A DNA stretch of 64,000 bases from Panopea generosa. Taxonomy: Eukaryota; Mollusca; Bivalvia; Adapedonta; Hiatellidae. Shown here piece by piece: positions 56,831 to 64,000 of the stretch. How positions within the stretch are numbered: the stretch's first letter is position 1; the number at the start of each line of letters is the position of its first letter. The stretch lies in contig CM055908.1 in NCBI GenBank assembly GCA_029582155.1, positions 18,639,406 to 18,703,405 of the forward strand. The letters are read 5' to 3'. The position numbers were made by a program, and so were the translations under genes. Below the pieces are notes generated by a model. It was given only the letters and a program-made list of their open reading frames with translations. It did not search any database and was not told the origin of the DNA.

Positions 56831-59800
56831 ATGTTTGAGCAAGCCGTGTTCTACTCTACGGGACGTGTGGATGTTTCACGTTTGAGCAAGCCATAGCATA
56901 CTCTACGGGGCATGTGGATGTTGCACATTTGAGCAAGCCATAGTCTTCTTTACGAGGCATGATGATGTTGCACGTTTGAGCAAGCCATAGTCTACATTAC
57001 GGGTCATGTGGATGTTGCACGTTTGAGCAAGCCATAGTCTACTTTACGAGCCATGTGGATGTTGCATGTTTGAGCAAGCCATAGTCTACTCTACGGGGCA
57101 TGTGGATGTTGCACGTTTGAGCAAGCCATAGTCTACATTACGGGTCATGTGGATGTTGCACGTTTGAGCAAGCCATAGTCTTCTTTACGAGGCATGATGA
57201 TGTTGCACGTTTGAGCAAGCCATAGTCTACATTACGGGTCATGTGGATGTTGCACGTTTGAGCAAGCCATAGTCTACTTTACGAGCCATGTGGATGTTGC
57301 ATGTTTGAGCAAGCCATAGTCTACTCTACGGGGCATGTGGATGTTGCACGTTTGAGCAAGCCATAGTCTACTTTACGAGGCATGTGGATGTTGCACGTTT
57401 GTGCAAACCGTATTCTACTCTACGGGACATGTGGGTTTACATGTTTGATCAAGCCGTGTTAAACTCTATGGGAAATGTGGGTGTTGCAGGTTTGAGCAAG
57501 CCATAGTCTACTCTACGGAGCATGGGGATGTTGCACGTTTGAGCAAGCCATAGTCTACTCTACGGGGCATGTGGATGTTGCAGGTTTGAGCAAGCCATAG
57601 TCTACTCTACGGAGCATGTGGATGTTGCACGTTTGAGCAAGCCATAATTTACTCTACGGGGCATGTGGATGTTGCACGTTTGAGCAAGCCATAGTCTACT
57701 CTACGGGACATGTGGATGTTGCACGTTTGAGCAAGCCATAGTCTACTCTACGGGGGATGTGGATGTGGCACGTTTGAGCAAGCCATAGTCTACTCTACGG
57801 GGCATGTGGATGTTGCACGTTTGTGAAAGCCATAGTCTACTCTACGGGGCAGGTGGATGTTGCACGTTTGAGCAAGCCGTGTTCTACTCTACGGGGCATG
57901 TGGATGTTGCACGTTTGAGCAAGCCATGTTCTACTCTACGGTACATGTGGATGTTACACGTTTGAGCCAGCCATAGTCTACTCTACGGGGCATGTGGATG
58001 TTGCACGTTTGAGCAAGCCATAGTCTACTCTACGGCACATGTGGATGTTGCACGTTTGAGCAAGCCATAGTCTACTCTACGGCACATGTGGATGTTGCAC
58101 GTTTGAGCAAGCCATAGTCTACTCTACGGGGCATGTGGATGTTGCACGTTTGAGCAAGCCGTGTTCTACTCTACGGGACATATGGATGTTGCACGTTTGA
58201 GCAAGCCATAGTCTACTCTACGGCACATGTGGATGTTGCACGTTTGAGCAAGCCAAAGTCTACTCTACGGCACATGTGGATGTTGCACGTTTGAGCAAGC
58301 CATTGTCTACTATACGGCACATGTGGATGTTGCACGTTTGAGCAAGCCATAGTCTACTCTACGGCACATGTGGATGTTGCACGTTTGAGCAAGCCATAGT
58401 CTACTCTACGGCACATGTGGATGTTGCACGTATGAGCAAGCCGTGTTCTACTCTATGGGGCATGTGGATGTTGCACGTTTGAGCAAGCCGTGTTCTACTC
58501 TATGGGACATGTGGATGTTGCACATTTGAGCAAGCCATAGTCTACTCTACGGCACATGTGGATGTTGCACGTTTGAGCAAGCCATAGTCTACTCTACGGC
58601 ACATGTGGATGTTGCACGTTTGAGCAAGCCGTGTTCTACTCTACGGGGCATGTGGATGTTGCACGCTTGAGCAAGCCGTGTTCTACTCTATGGGACATGT
58701 GGATATTGCACGTTTGAGCAAGCCATAGTCTCCTTTACGGCACATGTGGATGTTGCACGTTTGAGCAAGCCATAGTCTACTCAACGGCACATGTGGATGT
58801 TGCACGTTTGAGCAAGCTGTGTTCTACTCTACGGGGCATGTGGATGTTGCACGTTTGAGCAAGCCGTGTTCTACTCTACGGGGCATGTGGATGTTGCACG
58901 TTTGAGCAAGCCATAGTCTACTCAACGGGGCATGTGGATGTTGCACGTTTGAGCAAGCCATAGTCTACTCTACGGGACAAGTGGATGTTGCACGTTTGAG
59001 CAAGCCATAGTCTACTTAACGGGACAAGTGGATGTTGCACGTTTGAGCAAGCCGTGTTATACTCTATGGGACATGTGGATGTTGCACGTTTGAGCAAGCC
59101 ATAGGCTACTCAACGGGGAATGTGGATGTTGGACTTTTGAGCAAGCCATAGTCTACTCTACGGGGCATGTGGATGTTGCACGTTTGAGCAAGCCATAGTC
59201 TACTCCACGGGACAAGTGGATGTTGCACGTTTGAGCAAGCCATAGTCTACTCAACGGGACAAGTGGATATTGCACGTTTGAGCAAGCCGTGTTCAACTCT
59301 ATGGGACATGTGGATGTTGCACGTTTGAGCAAGCCATAGTCTACTCTACGGGACATGGGGATGTTGCACGTTTGAGCAAGCCGTGTTCTACTCTACGAGG
59401 CATGTGGATGTTGCACGTTTGAGCAAGCCATAGTCTACTCAACGGGGCATGTGGATGTTGCACTTTTGAGCAAGCCATAGTCTACTCTACGGGGCATGTG
59501 GATGTTGCACGTTTGAGCAAGCCATCGTCTACTGTACGGGACAAGTGGATGTTGCACGTTTGAGCAAGTCGTGCTCTACTCTACAGGACATGTGGATGTT
59601 GCACGTTTGAGCAAGCCTTAGTCTACTCTACGGGACATGTGGATGTTGCACGTTTGAGCAAGCCATAGTCTACTCTACGGGGCATGTGGATGTTGCACGT
59701 TTGAGCAAGCCATCGTCTACTGTACGGGACAAGTGGATGTTGCACGTTTGAGCAAGTCGTGTTCTACTCTACTGAAAATGTGGATGTTGCACGTTTGAGC

Positions 59801-62800
59801 AAGCCGTAGTCTACTCTACGGGACATGTGGATGTTGCACGTTTGAGCAAGCCATAGTCTACTCTACGGGACATGTGTATGTTGCACGTTTGAGCAAGCCC
59901 TGTTCTACTCTACGGGGCATGTGGATGTTGCACGTTTGAGCAAACCGTGATCTACTCTACGGGACATTTGGATGTTGCACGTTTGAGCAAGCCATGTTCT
60001 ACTCTACGGGGCATGTCGATGTTGCACGTTTTAGCAAACCGTGATCTACTCTTCGAGACACGTGGATGTTGCACGTTTGAGCAAGCCGTTTTCTACTCTA
60101 CGGGGCATGTGGATGTTGCACGTTTGAGCAAGCCGTGTTCTACTCTATGGGGCATTTGGATGTTGCACGTTTGAGCAAGCCGTGTTCTACTCTACGGGAC
60201 ATGTGGATGTTGCACGTTTGAGCAAGCCGTGTTCTACTCTACGGGGCATGTGGATGTTGCACATTTGAGCAAGCCGTGTTCCACTCTACGGGACATGTGG
60301 ATGTTGCACGTTTGAGCAAGCCGTGTTCTATTCTACGGGGCATGTGGATGTTGCACGTTGCACGTTTGAGCAAGCCGTGTTCTACTCTACGGGACAAGTG
60401 GATGTTGCACGTTTGAGCAAGCCATGTTCTGCTCTACGAGACACGTGGATGTTGCACGTTTGAACAAGCCGTGTTCTACTTTACGGGGCATGTGGATGTT
60501 GCACGTTTGAGCAATCCGTGTTCTACTCTATGGGGCATGTGGATGTTACACGTTTGAGCAAGCCGTGTTCTACTCTACGGGACATGTGGATGTTGCACGT
60601 TTGACCAAGCCGTGTTCTACTCTACGGGACATGTGGATGTTGCACGTTTGAGCTGGCCCTGTTCTACTCTATGGGGCATGTGGATGTTGCACGTTTGAGC
60701 AAACCGTGTTCTACTCTACGGAGCATGTGGATGTTGCACATTTGAACCAGCCATGTTCTACTCTACGGGGTATGTGGATGTTGCACGTTTGAGTTAGCCC
60801 TGTTCTACTCTACGGGACATGTGTATGTTGCACGTTTGAGCAAGCCGTGTTCTACTCTACAGAGCATGTGGATGTTGCATATTTGAGCAAGCCATGTTCT
60901 ACTCTACGGGATATGTGGATGTTGCACGTTTGAGTTAGCTGTGTTCTACTCTACGGGACATGTGTATGTTGCACGTTTGAGCAAGCCGTGTTCTACTCTA
61001 CGGGGCATGTGGATGTTGCACGTATGAGAAAGCCGTGTTCTTCTCTACGGGGCGTGTGGATGTTGCACATATGAGCAAGCCGTGTTCTTCTCTACGGGAC
61101 ATGTGGATATTGCACGTTTGAGCAAGGCGTGTTTTACTCTACGGGGCATGATGATGTTGCACTTTTGAGCAAGCCGTGTTCTACTCAACGGGACTGTGGG
61201 TGTTACACGTTTGAGCAAGCCATGTTCTACGCTACGGGGCATGTGGATGTTGCACGTCTCAGCAAGCCGTGTTCTACTCTACGGGACAAGCGGATGTTGC
61301 ACGCTTGAGCAAGCCGTGTTCTACTCTACGGGGCATGTGGATGTTGCACGTTTGAGCAAGCCGTCTTCTACTCTACGGGACATTAGGGTGTTACACGTTT
61401 GAGCAAGCCTTGTTCTACTCTACGGGGCATGTGGATGTTGCACGTTTGAGCAAGCCGTGTTCTACTCTACGGGGCATGTGGGTGTTACACGTTTGAGCAA
61501 GCCGTGTTCTACTCTACGGGGCATGTGGATGTTGCAAGTTTGAACAAGCCGTGTTCTACTCTACGGGGCATGTGGATGTTGCACGTTTGTGAAAGCCATA
61601 GTCTACTCTACGGGGCAGGTGGATGTTGCACGTTTGAGCAAGCCGTGTTCTACTCTACGGGGCATGTGGATGTTGCACGTTTGAGCAAGCCATGTTCTAC
61701 TCTACGGTACATGTGGATGTTACACGTCTGAGCCAGCCATAGTCTACTCTACGGGGCATGTGGATGTTGCACGTTTGAGCAAGCCATAGTCTACTCTACA
61801 GCACATGTGGATGTTGCACGTTTGAGCAAGCCATAGTCTACTCTACGGCACATGTGGATGTTGCACGTTTGAGCAAGCCATAGTCTACTCTACGGGACAA
61901 GTGGATGTTGCACGTTTGAGCAAGCCGTGTTCTACTCTACGGGGCATGTGGATGTTGCACGTTTGACCAAGCCGTGTTCTACTCTACGGGACATGTGGGT
62001 GTTACACTTTTGAGCAAGCCGTGTTCTACTCTACGGGGCATGTGGATGTTGCACGTTTGAGCAAGCCGTGTTCTACTCTACGGGACAAGTGGATGTTGCA
62101 CGTTTGAGCAAGCCGTGTTCTACTCTACGGGGCATGTGGATGTTGCACGTTTGAGCAAGCCGTGTTCTACTCTACGGGACATGTGGGTGTTACAAGTTTG
62201 AGCAAGCCGTGTTCTACTCTACGGAGCATGAGGATGTTGCACGTTTGAGCAAGCCGTGTTCTACTCTACGGAGCATGAGGATGTTGCACGTTTGAGCAAG
62301 CCGTGTTCTATTCTACGGGGTATGTCGATGTTGCACGTTTGAGCAAGCCGTGTTCTACTCTACGGTACATGTATGTGTTACACGTTTGAGCAAGCCGTGT
62401 TCTACTCTACGGGGCATGTGGATGTTGGACGTCTGAGCAAGCCGTGTTCTACTCTACGGGACAAGTGGATGTTGCACGTTTGAGCAAGCCATAGTCTACT
62501 CTACGGGGCATGTGGATGCTGCACGTTTGAGCAAGCCGTGTTCTACTCTACGGGGCATGTGGATGTTGCACGTTTGAGCAAGCCGTGTTCTACTCTACGG
62601 GGCATGTGGATGTTTCACGTCTGAGCAAGCCGTGTTCTACTCTACGGGGCATGTTGATTTTGCACGTTTGAGCAAGCCTTAGTCTATTCTACGGGACATG
62701 TGGATGTTGCACGTCTGAGCAAGCCATAGTCTACTCTACGGAGCATGGGGATGTTGCACGTTTTAGCAAGCCGTGTTCTACTCTACGGGACAAGTTGTTG

Positions 62801-63399
62801 TTGCACGTTCGATCAAGCCGTGTTCTACTCTACGGAGCATGTGGATGTTGCACGTTCGAGCAAGCCGTGTTTTACTCTATGGGGCATGTGGATGTTGCCA
62901 TTTGAGAAAGCCGTGTTCTACTCTATGGGACAAGTTGGTGTTGCACGTTCGAGCAAGCCGTGTTCTACTCTACTGAGCATGTTGATTTTGCACGTTCGAG
63001 CAAGCCGTGTTCTACTCTACGGGGCATGTGGATGTTGCCATTTGAGAAAGCCATGTTCTTCTCTACGGGACATGTGGATGTTGCACGTTTGAGCAAGCCC
63101 TAGTCTACTCTACGGGGCATGTGGATGTTGCACGTTTGAGCTAGCCGTGTTGTACTCTACGGCACAAGTGGATGTTGCACGTTTGAGCAAGCCGTGTTCT
63201 ACTCTTCGGGGCATGTGGATGTAGCACGTTTGAGCAAGCCGTGTTCTACTCACGTTTGAGCAAGTCTTGTTCTACTCTACTGGACATGTGGATGTTGCAC
63301 GTTTGAGCAAGCCATATTTTACTCTACGGGGCATGTGAATGTTGCACGTTTGAGCAAGCCGTGTTCTACTCTACGGGACATGTGGCTGTTGCACGTTTC
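56831..63399 (+). repeat. 47-bp satellite, about 140 copies (6.57 kb)
   Basis: Unit TTTGAGCAAGCCGTGTTCTA then CTCTACGGGGCATGTGGATG then TTGCACG, about 53% GC with three CpGs. A CCATAGTCTAC subtype dominates to about 59960 and a CCGTGTTCTAC subtype after it. A five-unit block repeats 235 bp apart (marker TAGTCTTCTTTACGAGGC at 56941 and 57176). A run of rare variants (TTTGTGAAAGCC, GGGGCAGGTGG, ACGGTACATG, GAGCCAGCC) occurs at 57830 and 61586. Minor irregularities include an 8-bp GTTGCACG duplication near 60350 and a truncated unit at about 63240. No unit codes for anything: 47 is not divisible by three, and frames end within two to three units on average. Confidence 0.97.
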
Positions 63400-64000
63400 A
63401 TAACTGCTAATGAACGGACTCAATTTAACCTACGAAAAAGAAATAATCCGATATTTCTTTTTCGAATATTGGCTCTGTCCTCCAAAAAGCTCCTGTATCC
63501 GATAGTATTATTAGTATACTTAGTCGTTAAAGCTATGTATCGAGACAGTGTATGTTTTAGTTTGGTGTATATACTAAATAAGTGTGTCAGCAAATGTTTT
63601 TTATAGTACCGTCTTACTGCATAACCATATTTATATGATATCGGTTCTGCACAAGAAGAAGTTCTGGTAAAATGTACTATTTCAACACCATACTACATGG
63701 AAACCAATGTTATGCATATTGTATTTGGTGGTTGTAGTTTGTATATAATTGGATTGTTATATCATACATAAGTATTTATGTACATTTTCTTTGTTTCAAG
63801 TACTGTTGGTGTGTTCATATTCAATTTATTTTTATTAGAAAAGGAGAAGTCTTGTTTTTAACCATTTACACGACTAGTTCCGATTAGAGGAGATACTACT
63901 GTGCAGTGTGACTGATGGGCATTAACCTTGTTTTAAACATAGAACTTTTACCCAAGCTCGATATTCATCCCACCCCCCTTCCTTCAAACAACAGGTTGCA
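63400..64000. other. AT-rich DNA without recognised features
   Basis: An 81-codon frame (63361-63606) begins inside the satellite and has no motifs. Nothing else is supportable before the window ends. Confidence 0.55.

Noticed and set aside
56831-63399. CRISPR array
   Set aside because: Repeats are directly adjacent without unique spacers, and the context is eukaryotic.

Overview
The window looks like AT-rich, intron- or intergenic-type DNA from a large eukaryotic genome. A lophotrochozoan, most likely a bivalve mollusc, is my best guess. The reasons are the absence of any intact protein-coding gene, the decayed non-LTR retrotransposons of several clades, several tRNA-derived SINE families (one has the molluscan-style 3' end reading GTTGAAAGCGAC then TAAACACC and a CAA tail), the fold-back MITEs and an exceptional density of minisatellites. 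The species cannot be named from the sequence alone.

Layout. Positions 1-15546 are dominated by a segmental duplication: 1-2706 recurs at 11943-14084, and a diverged, inverted piece of it lies at 17502-17888. Both main copies carry one exon of a C2H2 zinc-finger gene. In the second copy the exon keeps a splice donor and joins in phase to a second exon at 15231, but cysteines, histidines and the frame are damaged, so it is a pseudogene. Between the copies lie a fold-back MITE (4110-4603), SINEs and several minisatellites, one of them split by a SINE (9513-10567).

Positions 22300-30720 hold SINEs, a 27-bp minisatellite with higher-order structure (23195-24039), and a decayed CR1/L2/jockey-like LINE with recognisable endonuclease, reverse transcriptase and C-terminal pieces (26303-28262). 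Positions 32212-38995 hold four minisatellites with 39-47, 21, 19 and 64 bp units; the first contains about eleven perfect CArG boxes. A possible lone coding exon lies on the minus strand at 39971-40052, and the 3' half of another LINE lies at 40945-41805 (minus).

Positions 42441-49991 hold three related short inverted-repeat elements and a 3.05-kb near-palindrome (44661-47715). The palindrome has 1.5-kb arms and a spacer of about 58 bp; its arms contain a fragment resembling a DDE transposase. At 51594-52850 an RTE-like fragment (minus) abuts an L1/Tx1-like 3' fragment (plus). At 54335-55098 a SINE runs straight into a minisatellite whose unit derives from the SINE's own 3' region. The window ends with a 6.57-kb, CpG-rich satellite of about 140 copies of a 47-bp unit (56831-63399).

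No genes here form a pathway or operon. The coherent story is genome dynamics: transposon decay, repeat seeding from transposon ends, and homogenisation of tandem arrays. Most long open frames in this window are by-products of tandem repeats whose period, or a small multiple of it, is divisible by three.
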